Shown piece by piece: positions 34,847 to 48,000 of a stretch of DNA of 64,000 nucleotides. The notes below the pieces were generated by a model, which was not told where the DNA came from, made no database searches, and worked only from the letters and a program-made list of their open reading frames with translations. The stretch comes from Stereum hirsutum FP-91666 SS1 (Eukaryota; Basidiomycota; Agaricomycetes; Russulales; Stereaceae). Within the stretch, counting starts at the first letter, position 1. Each line of letters begins with the position of its first letter. The position numbers and the translations under genes are program-made. The DNA is taken from the NCBI RefSeq assembly GCF_000264905.1, contig NW_006763147.1, positions 983,709 through 1,047,708 of the forward strand. The letters are read 5' to 3'.

Positions 34847-35240
34847 TCATCGACGCTTGGCCATTTGCATTGTTAAGTTATCAATGTACATCTGCAATGT
34901 AGCATTGCCCGAAGTAAGCTTGTCGACATCGCTTTCTACAGATTTGACCTTGTCGAGGAGGACTGCAGGGAATACACAACTCAGCATGCGGGTCCAGAGA
35001 TGGAGTTCAGATGAAATTGGTTAAATTCGTACCACGAAGATCATCCTGCGCGGCAGTTATGTCCCTGTTCAGCAGTATCATGCAACGACCGTCAGTAGAG
35101 GTAATGACCCAAAGAGCGCAATGGACGCACTTTATGAGTTTCTCCTTCATCATAGCGTCTTTAATGATATCGCCGGTGCCACCTGGTTCAGGAGTGGCCC
35201 AGGCAGCATTCTCTTCTTCGAAAGTGAGATAGGAAGACAT
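34847..35240 (-). CDS. SCOC/SLO1-like short coiled-coil protein
   Basis: Three exons (35131-35240, 35033-35064, 34847-34962) give only 85 residues. The frame is open across all junctions: phase 2 at an AA|GTGCGT donor, then phase 1. The N-terminal half (SSYLTFEEENAAWATPEP) is acidic. The C-terminal half is a continuous heptad-type coiled coil. It runs MKEKLIKDITAAQDDLRVLL, then DKLTSGNATLQMYIDNLTMQ. This matches the pattern of SCOC in animals and Slo1 in yeast, which end with a similar ENxxLxxYIxNLM block and bind Arl-type GTPases at the Golgi. An ARL8-type GTPase lies elsewhere in this window (52.8 kb), but no link is implied. Identification is from pattern and length. Confidence 0.7.
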
Positions 35241-35544
35241 TTAAATCGTGCACGAAAAATGAAGAACAAAGGATAAGCCAGCAGGCCTAGGGATGTGGTG
35301 GTGACGACACTTCCACGGACGACAGCTTCTCGGCCCGGCTGCCCCGGCTTCGTGGGCCACAAGGATGTGGCGTAAGTACGTGCAGTGACTACTGACTACT
35401 GCTTGCATAACGACCCAAAACACATATATTGAGAAAGGATAGATAGCAACGTTCATGAGGGTACCATGAATAGAAATACAGTGTAAATGAAGCATAGCGA
35501 CCAAACACGAGAGCAAAAGCAACAGCATGAAAACCGGTGAGAAA
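35241..35544. other. Short intergenic region downstream of RAD50
   Basis: 304 nt between the SCOC-like promoter side and the RAD50 stop codon. Nothing recognised. Confidence 0.45.
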
Positions 35545-38500
35545 CTAGATGAAGCGTTGCCTCTCGATGACGGACTTCTGTCTGGCATCCCTTGAGACAC
35601 GCCTAGAAGAAAACATGTTAGTCTACATTTGAAGTGAGCAGTGACGTTGCGGCTGCCTACCAGTAGTACTCCATGACATCGCTCTGACCTAACTTTCGGA
35701 GGAAGTTCTCGTCGTGGGTGATGATGATGAGCTGGAAGTTCGCATGACCCTTGCGCTCGTTGATGATGCTACAAATATAATTCATTTTGTCAAAATCAAG
35801 GAAGTGAGCAGATTATAGATGTACGCACTCTATCAAACTCGCGGCGAGGGCGTCGATGTTCTCTGTATCGAGGGCATTCGTCGGTTCGTCCAAGGCCAGG
35901 ATACCACAATTTTGTCCAAACGAGTCCGAGAGAGCGAGTCGAATGATGATGGATGCCAGCATTTTCTGGCCCGCTGAACAGCGACCTCGCATGTCCATCT
36001 CGACCTGGTCCTTCGTCATGACAACCTAGAAGACTTTGGCATAAGATTTGGAAGTTACGATCATGTGTGAAAGGAGAACGAACGCGATAATTATACGATC
36101 TCTTGGTCGCACCACCCTCGCTGTCTGAGCGAATCTTGATGCCATCGATGTCTGCGAGCATTGTGAGTACGACGACAAGATGACGCTCAGATGTGAACCC
36201 ACCTGTGCCCTGATACGTCTTGTTCCACAAATGCCGCATGATGTCGTTCACTTCCTCCATCTTCATCGAGTGATACTTCATAATGGCGCTGAACACAACT
36301 CAACTTCGTGCAGAAAACCTGAATGTTCAAACAACACTCACTTGTCCAAGGCCTTAGCGTATTTCTCCAAGTCCGCGTTCGCCATGTCTGCCAGCTGCAA
36401 TCCAGGTGTTATCATGTAGGCCGAGTATCTATATCCAAAATAAAACTTACCTTGACTTTGATGAGCTGATCCGTGTACTTCTGGTTGATACCTTTGAACT
36501 CTTTGAGGTCCGATTCGAGTTGCTTGACCTGGTCCTTAGAAGCCTCCAATTGTCCACCAATAGCAGCAACCTGTCGGAACGTGATTAGCGACTGGCTACA
36601 CGTTGGGCATTGTCAAATAGGACGACAAACCTTGTCTCCTGCGTCCTCTTCCTTCTTCTTCTCGATACTGTACTTCTCCTCAAAGTTCCGCTTAGCCCTA
36701 GCCGCTTCGTCCATATCAATAGCATCGATGTTCTTCTGCGCCTCCGCGATCTCACTCTTGAGCCTGCGAATCCGTTTGTTTTCGCGCAGATGGAGTAGTC
36801 GTGTACCAGCTTCATTGAGTTCCTTCTCGATCAGCACGATGGCCTCGCGAATGCGTTCCTCGTTCTTGGAGAGCTGCGTGATCTCGGCTTCCTGGGACGT
36901 AACCTTGTCTTCGCATTCTTGCAGTCGGCGAGCTTGCTTATTGCGAACATACCTGTATCATGGGATGAGCGAAGTGTCTTGAGGCAAGGGAGTACGAGTC
37001 TAGGCAGTCTTACTTTTCGATGGCTTTGGAGGTCTCGAGAAGCCTGTCAACGCTGCGATTGACTTCCTGTGCTTCGTTCATCAACTTGCTCAGCCGTCCC
37101 TGGAGGTCACGCTCAACCTCCTTGAACTGCTGCTCAAGAATCTGGATTGGCGCAGTGCTCTCGGAGATCTTCACATCGAGTTCCTACAAGGATATGAAAG
37201 ACGTCAGGAATTGTTGTGCATTCGGAAATCATCCGACTTACCTTCATCTCTGCTGTCAATACCTCGATTTCCTTGCGCTTGTCCTTGATGCTCTGTTCCC
37301 ATGCCAACTTATCTTTCAGCTGTCCCTGCTTCTGGCTCTCCGCATACCGCAAATCTTGCCATTCGCTCAGGTATCTCTGAGCTAGAGTCTGCTTTCGTTG
37401 ATGTTCGCCTTCGAGGTTCTTGAGGTCCCTGGCCATAGAGGTGCTAGTGATGGAAAGTCAACACCACGAAGCCCTGCCAAGATGGACGAAAACATACTAT
37501 TCCGCCTTATTCGCTTCGATCTCTTCCTGAACTTCCGTTGAAGACTTGGTAGAACCACCTGCGACTGCCAAATCACTCTCAAGGTTCTTGATCTCTCCCT
37601 CGAGACGTTTGACATCTTCGTGGAGTCGATGGACACTGTTGGCAACTTGCCGCAGAGCGGTGATATCCTTCTGCTCCTTCTTCGCAGTATTCACTGCCTC
37701 GGTTGCCTGTAGAATTCGCCGTCGTTGAAATGGGCAGATTTCGAAGCGCTAGGATGGTGTAGACGAACCTTGTCTGCAGCCTCCGAAAGCGACGGGACGA
37801 GGGCGTCATATGCTTGGATCTGCTTCCGCAACGATGGAATCTCATCGTCCTTCAGACGGTCCCTTTGTCGCTCGACAGGGATTAGATTTTGCAATGACTC
37901 CACCTCGGCCTCCGCGTCTCTGACATCTTCCTCTTTTTCCGCAATCTTTTCTGCACTCGTTGACTTCATCAGGGTTGTCAACTGGACACAACCACGGACA
38001 TTTTTAGTACCGCAAGAGCAAAGGACGAAGCAAAACACGTAAAATAATAATATGCTTACAGTGGCCTCGTAAACAGCGAGTTCTCCAGGATGCATGCGGC
38101 GATCACAGAGTCTACACTTCTGCTTCTCCTTGCCTTTGTCCAGGAAGAATTGGTACAATTGGCGACCGCCTCGAGAGATTCCAAGGCTCCTATAGAACGG
38201 TCAGCGTCGCGCGCCAGAGCAGAGGTTGCGGACTCTCGAGACATACTCCTTCAGCACGCTGAGCTCGTTGGTGGCAGTCCTCAAAGCAGCATCGACCGAC
38301 GAGCCACTCTCGATGTTGTTGTCTCTTAGCTGTTTCTCAAGGCCTGCACAAGTGGGCTATCAGCGCATTAGCGCAAGATCATATAAATGGACGACAAACC
38401 CTTAAGCTCGATCTCCTTCTTCTTGACTTGAGCTTGAAGATTGGACTGTGAGAGCTCCGTGTCGCTGAGCTTCCGCCTAGCATTGCCCAGTTGCCTCTCA

Positions 38501-40864
38501 AGGTCGACGATCTGCTGCTCTTTGTCTCTACATGCAAATTAGGGTTATGTCGCGTAAACGTCGAGAAACAGAGGAGATGACACACTGTGAGGCATTTGCA
38601 AGCTCTCGCTCCATCGTCTCGGGTGTTGCATCCTTGCCGGTGAAGCCCTTGAACTTTGAATTGTGGGTCTGCAGACTGGAATGGCACCAAGATTCAATCA
38701 ATACCCACAGAATAATCAAGTTAGAGATGATAATAATGCAAACGTACACGATCCTGATCTCTTGCGTCTTAGCTTTCACGTCCTTCCTCTTGATATCCAC
38801 AGATGCCCTCGACTCAGACTGCAAGCTCAACGCCTTCTGCTCCTCGTACAATTTCTCACGCAGTTCCTCATTCGCCTTGATCTTGGTCTGCCACTCCGCA
38901 ATGCGAATCGCATACTTTGCGTCAGCGATCTCCTTTTCCGTCTTCTCCTTCCTCGAGTTCTTCTCCTCCATCTCAGCAAGAAGATTCTGGATCTCCGACT
39001 CAAGCATCTGAGAGGCCTCGACGGAATCTTCGAGTTTGGTGACTTCGGATTGGAGTCTCGTCTAATGTGAATGTTTTTCAGTAGCATATCAGCGAGCGAA
39101 TCATAGGAAGGAAGATCTCACTTACGACGCGGTCACGATTTGACTGGCGCTTATGCTTGTAGCCTTCGAGAATGTTAGATAGCTCGCGAGCCTTCTTGTG
39201 GTACTCGTCCGATTTTGTCTTGTTCTCAATCTGCGAGGAAGAAACGAGATAGCATCGACAACACACATCAAAAACAAATAGATCCAGGGCCTGACCTGCA
39301 AGTCTTTCTGCTCCCGAAGCTGCTCACGCTGTAAAGCCTCCATACGTGCGGTAAAGTCGGCCACCTTGTCCTTGTCCAGCGGCGTCACGTCGAAACCCTT
39401 GATATCATACATGCTGGCCATGTCGTGGATGAGCCGTTCCCGGGCTGCCAGACGGTCTTCTTGAGCCTATCGTCGCATATTAGCCAACAACACAGGGAAA
39501 TGAATGGGGGAATGGCAAACCTTAGCTTCAGCCGTAAGCCGCCCTTGCTCGTTGATGAGTTCCACGTGAACTTTACGAGCGGCAGCCATCTCGTCCTGGA
39601 GATCTTGCAGCCTGTTCTTCTCCTCTTGACGGGCCTGCTTCCTCTTCCGAATATTATCGTCGAAGCTGTCGCACTGTGCGTCCAGTTCCTCCATAGTACC
39701 TGTCATACCGATTCCGCAGACGTCAGCCAACCATCCAGAGAACCTCCTTCTGAGCACGGAGACTTCTCCGCATAGTGAAATCACGCGTACCTTCAATCTC
39801 CGGCGTATTCATCTTCGCCTCCTCCAAATCCCTCAACCGACTCTTCTTCTGCTCCTCATACATCTCCACATCCGCATACATCTGCCTGAACTTCTGCGAC
39901 AGCTCGATGAAGCGCGTGTTCGCTATGACCAGCTCCTCGCGATATTGCCTGAACTTCTCATGCTCGACTTGCTTTGCCGCGATGTCAGACTGGAGGTCCT
40001 CGAGCCGTCCCTTGACTTTGTCCGAGTGTTCCTTCTCTTTCTTCAGCGACTGAAGCCGCTCCTTGTCCGCCTTGAGGTCGGCAACGCGGTCCTTGCGCAG
40101 AGCCTTGATGTTGTCGAGGGCTTTGGTGTACCTGTAAAGTAAATTGAATGGACGGGTTAGCGGTTGACGTAGTGTGGCGCGCGTGATGCGGATACGAAAA
40201 CGAACTTCGTTGCCTCAAAGATATCGTCGAATTTCTTCTTGAGAGCAGCAGGCTCGGCCAGAGGCCAATACGAGTCCTCTTGGTGACAAAAGATGACATT
40301 CTCCAGTACAGACTTGGACACTCCCAGGAGGTGCGGAATCTCCGTATCCATCTCCGCACACTTCGTAGAGATGAGACCTCTCTGCATGCACAAAAACCAG
40401 ACCCCAAACACATTCCAAGACGTTGAGTTAGACCACGTTCCTTTCGCATTCAAAAATTTAAAGAGAGGCGAAAAACGCACCTTGCCCCCCTTATCGACCT
40501 GGTCCGCAATCCCCAATATCCCCTCAAGCGTCTTCATACTCATCGTCCCATTCTTCTTCAAGGTCACGCTCAAATTCCTCACCGCCAACATCCTCGTCCC
40601 ATTCGCCGCATGAAACCTCAACTTCACCTGCGCCTTCACCTCCTTCTCATTCGCCATCTTCGGATCGTGGATGAACGCGCCCCCGCGCGTATTCGGCGGC
40701 TGGTCGCCCGTGGTGGCGTACTTCAGACATTCGATGATCGTGGTTTTGCCGGAGCCGTTGTGGCCGACGATGACGGTGACGGGGGAGAAGAATTCGATGA
40801 CCGCTATTTGTTTGTCATCGAAGGAACGGATGCCGCGGATGGCGAGTTTATTCAGACTCGACAT
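35545..40864 (-). CDS. RAD50: RAD50, DNA double-strand break repair ATPase
   Basis: This is the SMC-like ATPase subunit of the MRE11-RAD50-NBS1 complex, which detects and tethers DNA ends. The N-terminal Walker A is in [19 protein letters not shown] (exon 1, from ATG 40864), followed by [20 protein letters not shown]. Two long coiled-coil arms flank the zinc hook CRLC (38105-38116, context [18 protein letters not shown]). The C-terminal ATPase half has the signature [20 protein letters not shown] and the Walker B region [20 protein letters not shown]. The last exon ends [12 protein letters not shown] with TAG at 35545. More than 15 short introns interrupt the gene; length is about 1,300 residues, as usual. 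The D-loop reads TNALD where most RAD50 proteins have TTNLD. No frameshift was seen in the parts checked. Confidence 0.96.
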
Positions 40865-41420
40865 GGCGGACAGTGACGACCGTTTTTTGAGGAAAGCTTT
40901 TTGCCTAGTGATGTTCGTGGGGCGACGAAGGCAGGAGAGAAGGTAGCGGCAAACTGACGAGGTGATAGTTTGGGTCTCGCTACCCGAGTCAACGCGGTCG
41001 GACTCAAAAGAACGCGCGACCGCGATGAGTCGCGTAGCGTCACATAAAGTGACATTGTGACATTCGTGACATGTCGCGTTTGAGGGTAACGCTGACAGGG
41101 GCCCGGGTAGCATAGCACACAGATATCAACAGGCGGAGAAGTCTATAATTTTATTAAGTTACAGTAAGGCATGGAGGGGACGTAAGTAAAGAGTATAGGT
41201 GCCTAGGAACAACACAGCCGACACAAGGTTACGCAGCGTCGTAACTGACCACAAGACTACGACAGCGAGTATCGAAAAACCCTGTCCTAGAAAATAGCCA
41301 GCCGAGACCTAGTCCACCGATTATAACGAGATAGAGATCCAATATTACATAGACCGCATTGCGGCTCTTCATGACTTCACACCAAACGACGACCTCCAGA
41401 CGATAATCCATGAATCCCGC
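40865..41420. promoter_or_regulatory. RAD50 upstream region with GTGACAT repeats
   Basis: About 0.55 kb upstream of RAD50 and downstream of the stress-protein gene. Three copies of GTGACAT occur at 41049, 41057 and 41066, followed by a GC-rich CGCG patch nearer the gene. They lie about 185-210 nt before the start codon. No known factor is assigned. Confidence 0.4.
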
Positions 41421-43631
41421 TTACTCGCCGGCTACCTTCTTCGCCACAACCTCTCCATCCACGCCCTCCTCATCATCGTCCCCATCGCCCTCCACATCCA
41501 CTCCCTCTCCATCCCTCACATCCGCATCCATCATCGTATGATTCCCATGCTGCCTCTCGTCCTCATCCTCCCTCTGGATCTCATCCCGCATATGCGCAAC
41601 CTCCTCGTCGACACGGGGAGTAACACGTTCCACGCCGGCGGCTTCTGCGAGCGAGACGCGAGCGCGGTGTTTGGCGAGGTGGGCGGAGCGGCGGGGAGGA
41701 CGTTTCAGGCGGCGACGAGCGACCATGACGGGCACGGAGCATTTCTGGGAGCACACCAAAGTATTGTTAGACAACTTTGACGAGCAGTATGCGGGGCGGA
41801 CATACCTGGATGAGGTAGTGAGAGGTTGAACCTAGGAGGATACTGGGAGTGAGGTGTGCAAAAGATTAGTTTTATGCTAAGGCGACTCGGGAGTCGGAGA
41901 CGCGCACCCCTTGATCTGGCCTAAACCTCGAGAGCCTACGATGAGCATGACGGGATCGACGTGATCAACGATATCTAATCGCAAAAAACATCTCAGTAAC
42001 ACATTTCATAATGAGTCTATGACCAGAAAAGACGCACCCAAGAGCATATGTCTCGCATTCTTCGCATGCCATGCTTCACATTGCACCGTGACATGGAGCT
42101 TAGTGCGCTGCAAGAGACTGGTAGCCTGGCGACACAGTATATACGCCATGCCTTGTCGCTGATAGACGAAAAGTGGCAATGACGTCAGTTGGATAAGAGG
42201 AAGATGGTTTCATGATCAAAACAACCTACTTCTTGCTGAGATCTCAGCTTAGTTGTACGGTCGGCGTTATTTGGAACGGGTGGGTCGACCTTGGCCTCGT
42301 TCTCAACAACAGTGACGATCAACCTGGATAAGAAGACATACGCCACATCAGCAAAGGCTATGATGGACAAGAGAAAGACGAGGGACGTACAATTCGTCAC
42401 CATCGCGCAGCACGGTTCCGATGCCCCATTCAACCGCATATCGACTCTCATCACTCATATCACTTCCAATAATATATTTCCTGCTCCTCCTGCTTGATGC
42501 TGCAAGCTGTCCCACTGGATCGCCGTTCGTGACCGTGATAGTGCACCTATCCCTCTTGAACACCGGTCTCGACGTCGCGAGCGGCAACGGCTCTTGTCTC
42601 ACAGACTTACGTCTCCTCGGGTTCCTCCCGCTGGTGTGATTGAGTGTCGATGGGAAATATGGCTCGGGAGGAATCAGCACATTGACGCCCTCGCCAAGAG
42701 GATCAGGAGCATCCAATCCATCAGCGTCAGGCATGTCGGCGGGCACCACGAGCGCATTACGTTCAGTGTTCCGCTCAGTGACCGGGTCAAACTGATCATC
42801 ACTCCAATCGTCCTCCGACTCGTCCGAGTCAAACTGCGACTCTCCCTCGTCGTCGGAAGTGTACGCATTCCGGGGACGAACGCGCGAGGGTTCAGAGTCG
42901 GATTCGGCGTCGGATTGGGAGAGCGCGCCGACGGTGGGCGAGGGGTCTCGTGTGCGGTTACGACGGAGTCGAAAGGGAGAGGTACTGCGGGAACGTAAGG
43001 AGGTGGTTGGCTCGGCTGGAGCGTCTCCGGCTGCGGCATGTGATGTGGACGAGGAACGAGCGCGCTGCCTCTCTTCTTCTTTACTCTTGCGTCTCCCACG
43101 ATCTCTATCGTCGTTGGTGCTGGTGCGGGAGAGTGAGAGGGAGGAAAGACCACCCATCATGGAGGAGAACGACATGCGGCCAAAGGAGCCCGAGGCGCGA
43201 GTACCACTGTTCACGTCGGCAAATGAGGCGGATTTGGGGTCTGTCTTGGATGAGGTACGTTCAAGAGCATTCTGGTTAGCCTGCTGTTGTTCAATCTGCT
43301 CTTTAGTCAGTATGTGGGGACTGGACCAGCGAGCGAGGGGAGTAGTCGGTCGGGAGGACGGTGGAGTGGAGCCTTCGGAAACGCGGGAACTGGCGCGGGA
43401 GAGAGGTGCACCAGCGATGGGGGTGAAGGGGGTAGGAGAAGCAAGGCTGGTGGCAGAATTCCGCGAAGTCGAGGCGGCATACGAGTGGAGCTCTTCACCC
43501 TCTTTAGGTGTGACAAGGCCACTGGCGGATGGGTCCTTGCCCTTGTTGTGGAAGGGCTTCCAACTGAGCCTGCGCGGGACCGTTGGTCTTTCCTTTGGTC
43601 GGTCGGTCATAGGTCGGTGGTAATCGTGCAT
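41421..43631 (-). CDS. Universal stress protein domain with long disordered N-terminus
   Basis: About five exons encode roughly 600-650 residues. The first 370 or so are low complexity: Ser, Arg, Pro and acid-rich, with stretches such as SEDDWSDDQFD and many SP/TP sites, consistent with heavy phosphorylation. A UspA-type fold follows. It starts near RRSRKYIIGSDMSDESRYAV, continues through LIVTVVENEAKVDPPVP, and contains VDPVMLIVGSRGLGQIKG joined to ILLGSTSHYLIQKCSVPVMV. This fits the ATP-binding pattern G-2x-G-9x-G-S of nucleotide-binding universal stress proteins. The tail is basic then acidic (VEGDGDDDEEGVDGE). Fungal members of this kind are known, but their roles are poorly defined. ATG 43631 is the likely start; a second ATG (MTDRP) lies seven codons on. 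Confidence 0.85.
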
Positions 43632-45043
43632 GGATATGGGAAAAGGGAAGGGGAGATGGGAGAGGATGATGGGAGGAGGAAAAGAAGGACTGGGTCAATG
43701 GCTCACCTGTGCCTTTGGGTAGACACCAAGCAAAGACTGGAACAGGAAATGAAAAGAGAGACGTCAGCTCCAGGCTTGGCATATTATAATCATGATTCTC
43801 GTTTGGGCGCTGAAACCGTTCCCTCGCCCGTTCCCTTCATGACAACCGACGAGCCCCTTAATTGGCTCCCGCCATTCGCCGTCCAGATTGAGCCAACCAC
43901 TTGTCCTCCTTCCATCACAAAATGGACTCCCTGTCCAGGCTGCCCCGCCCTATTCGCAGCCTCGGCCTCCCACAAACTGGGGACGAAACAAACGAAACGA
44001 AACACGACCAGAAAGGATATAACTCACCGAATCCGACGCCCTCCCCTCTGCATTCCCAGCCCTTTCGTACCCGTTCTGCATCTCTATATCGTGCCTAACT
44101 CTTCGTCTTGTTTCCGTAAACGACTTCGCGTACGTTCTTCCCTCTGATTTCCGTAGCGTTTACCCTGAGTCGAAAGTCGGCACACGACGAGCGATTCAGA
44201 TGATACCAGATTAGGGCGCCCGCAGCCCTCGCGGCAATTCGCGCGACGATCCGGCACATCCCCACGCCAAGCCCTCGCGGGGCCAAATTCTTGCCGTCAT
44301 CACCGTCCTCCGGGCCGCGCCGCAGCGTTTCCCCGCCTTTGCACGGTTCAACCTGGTCCATCATCGGGTCCGCACCGCACTCAAGGGCCAACGCATATCA
44401 GCCTTTCCCTCACCAATCCTCGTCTGGTTCTATAGTACTGACCCTGTTGCGTATCGAGGCACAAACCGACTCTGCCGATGTTGGCTTGTACACGCTCATG
44501 GGCATCTTTTTCTCCTTCAGGATAAACATGATCCCCATTTTGATGAGAACTTCGACGTGTGGCCGAGGACGAGAGGGGTTTCCCGCCTACAGGCTACACA
44601 CCGACAATTGACGAATACTTACCTAGCCCCCCGCAACGCAACCTCTCCACGAACGTTCGATATCACAAGGAAGTGAAACATGAAAGAAGATGCGATATGT
44701 GGATGCTTGCTATTTATACAGAAATTGCTATGCACACCGTCCACTGCGTCGTTCGTCACTAGAGCCCCGTCACCACGCATCCACCCGTTTGTAATTTACC
44801 TACCATACCCACCCCATCCTGATGCTGATAATAGAACGAACCGCCGAAACTCTCACCAACGCACACAAACCGAACGCACGGTCCCACCCGCCAACCACGA
44901 TTCGCCGGTGGGGAGATTCAGAAACGGGAGAATTCGCGGATGCGGATACTAACTTTGAACTACCATGTCGGTGACGGGAGGAATTTTTCGGATGCTAACC
45001 GCCAACTTGCAAGCTGAATGGAATGGAAAGGTTCGTTCACACT
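43632..45043. other. Intergenic region, 1.4 kb
   Basis: This large gap lies between the stress-protein gene start and the peptidase stop codon. The first 150 nt are strongly pyrimidine-rich on the coding strand, typical of a fungal promoter or leader. Long plus-strand open frames overlapping this area are antisense by-products of the Ser/Arg-rich gene. No RNA gene or repeat was recognised. Confidence 0.45.
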
Positions 45044-48000
45044 TCACAGGCTAGCAGCAGTCGAAGCCTCCGTCCCGAACATCTCCTTCATGAACGCCTC
45101 CGAGTTTGGTGGCCTCCCAAGGAACGCCTACATAAATTAGAATTAGAACGACCCGACGATACGATACAGCCTATGTTTAGCATCGGAACAGCCCAGAAGT
45201 GTACGATGAGTAGAAGACGAACTTTGAGTGATTCCGTTTCTTCCCTGCTTCCTCCCGGCTTCAAGATACACTCCCTGTACTTCATCCCAAGCGCAGGATC
45301 CAACGGATCCTTCTTGAATACCGTCGCATACATATCCGCGGCGAAGACGAGGGAATAGGTGTATCTATATACCCGTCCAACCCAGTGTTAAGTTTTGCCT
45401 TCCGTGCTAGAGCTTAAAGAAAAGGAACGCACCCGTAATACCCAGCGTCATATCCGCCGACGATATGTCCAAAGCTTCCCTGTCCAGGCCCTGGCTTACC
45501 GCCCTTCACGAGCGAAATATGCTCACGGAGATTATTCCACAGCGCTGTGTAATCTTCCGCTTCTAGACAAGCCAAACATTCACGAATGAGGAATTAGATC
45601 AACACCAGGCCAGAAACACGGAGGAAGAAGTAGGGGAAGATGGGCCGAGGAAAGGAGAGACTGACTGTTGTCGACGTGGACCTTGAGGTCGAACTTGGCG
45701 AAGAAAAGTTGGCGGAGGTAGAACAGGCCTACGTTCACGTAGCGGCTAAAACCCCGCAGGACGTGCGTGAAAGTGTGGGTGTTAGTCATTTATCCGTATG
45801 GGTTGTCGGCGCCACAAATGGACCGTAAGTGGACAAAAGACGAGGAATGAGTGAATAGGCGGGTAAAGTGAGGCATAATCGTGTCTCAATCGTGGGAAGC
45901 GATGGGCGGAGATGACGGTGATGAAGGAGAGGATGGGATGGGGGAAAAAAACATGTGCATTTTCAAAATAGTATGGAGCGCGGAAGAAATAACGGGTTCA
46001 AGGGGATATCGAGGGCAATACGCTGTGAGTGGCGGTAGATCAACACGCACCTCTTCACAATCTTTTCAATCAGATCCGCCGAGAGTGGTTTGCTCGTCTC
46101 GTAATGGCTTGACATCTTCTCCAGCACTTTCGGCTCCCAGCACCAGTTCTCCAACATCTGCGAAGGCGCCTCGACGAAATCGCGCGCCACACTAGAATCG
46201 ACCGAGATTCAGTGACGATTGAATATGCGCAGGCAGAACAGGAAACAGACGGTAAAGGAGAGGAGAACGTACCTCGTCCCATGGAACCTCGCAAATTGGG
46301 TCTTGCTCAAAAGCCCGTGGAACACATGTCCCATCTCATGGAAGAATGTCACGACATCATCGTGCCTCATCAGCGCCGGGCGATCCGGCGTCGGTTTCGC
46401 GAGGTTGGCCACCATGGCTGCGATCGGGTACTGTCGCTTGCCTGAGGAGAGTTGGTAGCCGGGGAGAAGAGGCCAGACTGCTGCATGGGAGTATTTTGAG
46501 GCTACACAAAGGGTCGGATATATCAGGTCCAAGAACAAAACGACGACCATGGTGAAGAGGAAGAGGCGGTAGAGGAAGGCTAAGGACGTACCACGGGGGA
46601 ACAGATCCAAGTAACAGTACCCCACGAACCCAGTCTCGTCCTTTGCACCCTCCTGCCAAACCTCAAACATCTGCACTTCCTCAAACCAGGTGCTCGCTTC
46701 CTCCTTCTTGACCTCCTTGAACCTCACGCTCAGCAAGCTCTGATAGATCTCCAAGATCACCGGCACGACAACAGATACAGGGAAATACTCCTTCACGAGC
46801 GAGTCGTCCAGAGAAAGGGACTCTTCGATAAACTTGCGGTCGTAGTAACGGTAGTCCCAGATGTTGAATTCACCGTCAAAGGGCAGACCCTTGGACGTGA
46901 GCTCTTCTTTTTTGAGTGCGAGGAGGACTTCGCGTTCGCGAAGGCCAACAGGACGAAGACGCTGTTCGAGATCGTCGAGGAACTAACATCGATGAAGGTA
47001 GGTGAATGAGTGGTAGCTAGACACGGGCAAGAAGACAGACCTCTTCGACACCTTGAGCATTCTTGATCATCTTGACCTCCGTGACGTAGTCAGCCCATGT
47101 TTTGTACCCAAGCAAGGCGGCGATGTTGCGACGGAGTTCCAAGGCCTTTGATAGCAAAGGAACATTGATCGAAAGCCTGGCCTCGTAGCTCTCGTGCGCT
47201 CGTCGACGCGTATCGGCGTTCTCAGCGTACTTGAACTATCTCATCAAGAAATTAGAACACCGCGAGTTTCAAATGATGGGAGGAAGCAAATCGGGAAGGA
47301 CATACGACAGGGAAGATGTCAGGGGTCTTGTGAGTGACGTCGTAGAGTTCTTTGCCGTTTTCGGTGCGTTTTGTGTAGCCGGAGACGACATCGTTGGGGA
47401 CGCCCTTGAGCTCCTCGAGGGTGAAGCTGACGATACCCTGATGAATTCTGTTCAGTCACACTTGCCCACATATACATGTGTGAAGATGATACACACATTC
47501 TCCTCGTTGAAGTTTTTCTATTGCACAGAAGTCAGAATTTACACCAAAATCTACGTAGCACACGCATCACCACGACGACACGGAACGCTCACTCACGCTG
47601 AACTCCAAGCAAACCTGCGACAACTCTTTCTTCAAACCCATCAACTCTGTCCTCTCCTTCTCCGGCAATGCCAACCCAGCCCTCCTGCCTTCCAATAACA
47701 TCTTCTCCACTAGCCTCTGCTCCTCATCGTTCAGTTTCTTCCCTGAAGCTTTGATGTTCGCCTCCGCAGCTTGCTTGGCGGCAAATACATCGAGACGCAT
47801 AGATGCCTCGACGCCATAGTCGCGTGTGAGCACTTCAGCTTCGTTGGAGGCGTCGCGGAGTTCCTTCGAGGGTGAGACATTTTGGTAGAACGCGAGCGGT
47901 TCGGCAATGTTATCGAACTCGGCTTCTTCGTTGGCGAGGGCGAGCTGCGTATGTGTTAGACATGTATGATCGTAGGGAGTTAGCGCCCCTATTGGGCAAT

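Noticed and set aside
34663..34902. Plus-strand open frame of 79 residues
   Set aside because: Antisense to the SCOC-like last exon; no family resemblance.
42859..44147. Two long plus-strand open frames (254 and 286 residues)
   Set aside because: They run antisense to the Ser/Arg-rich part of the universal stress gene, where biased codons keep all frames open. No domain and no sensible start.
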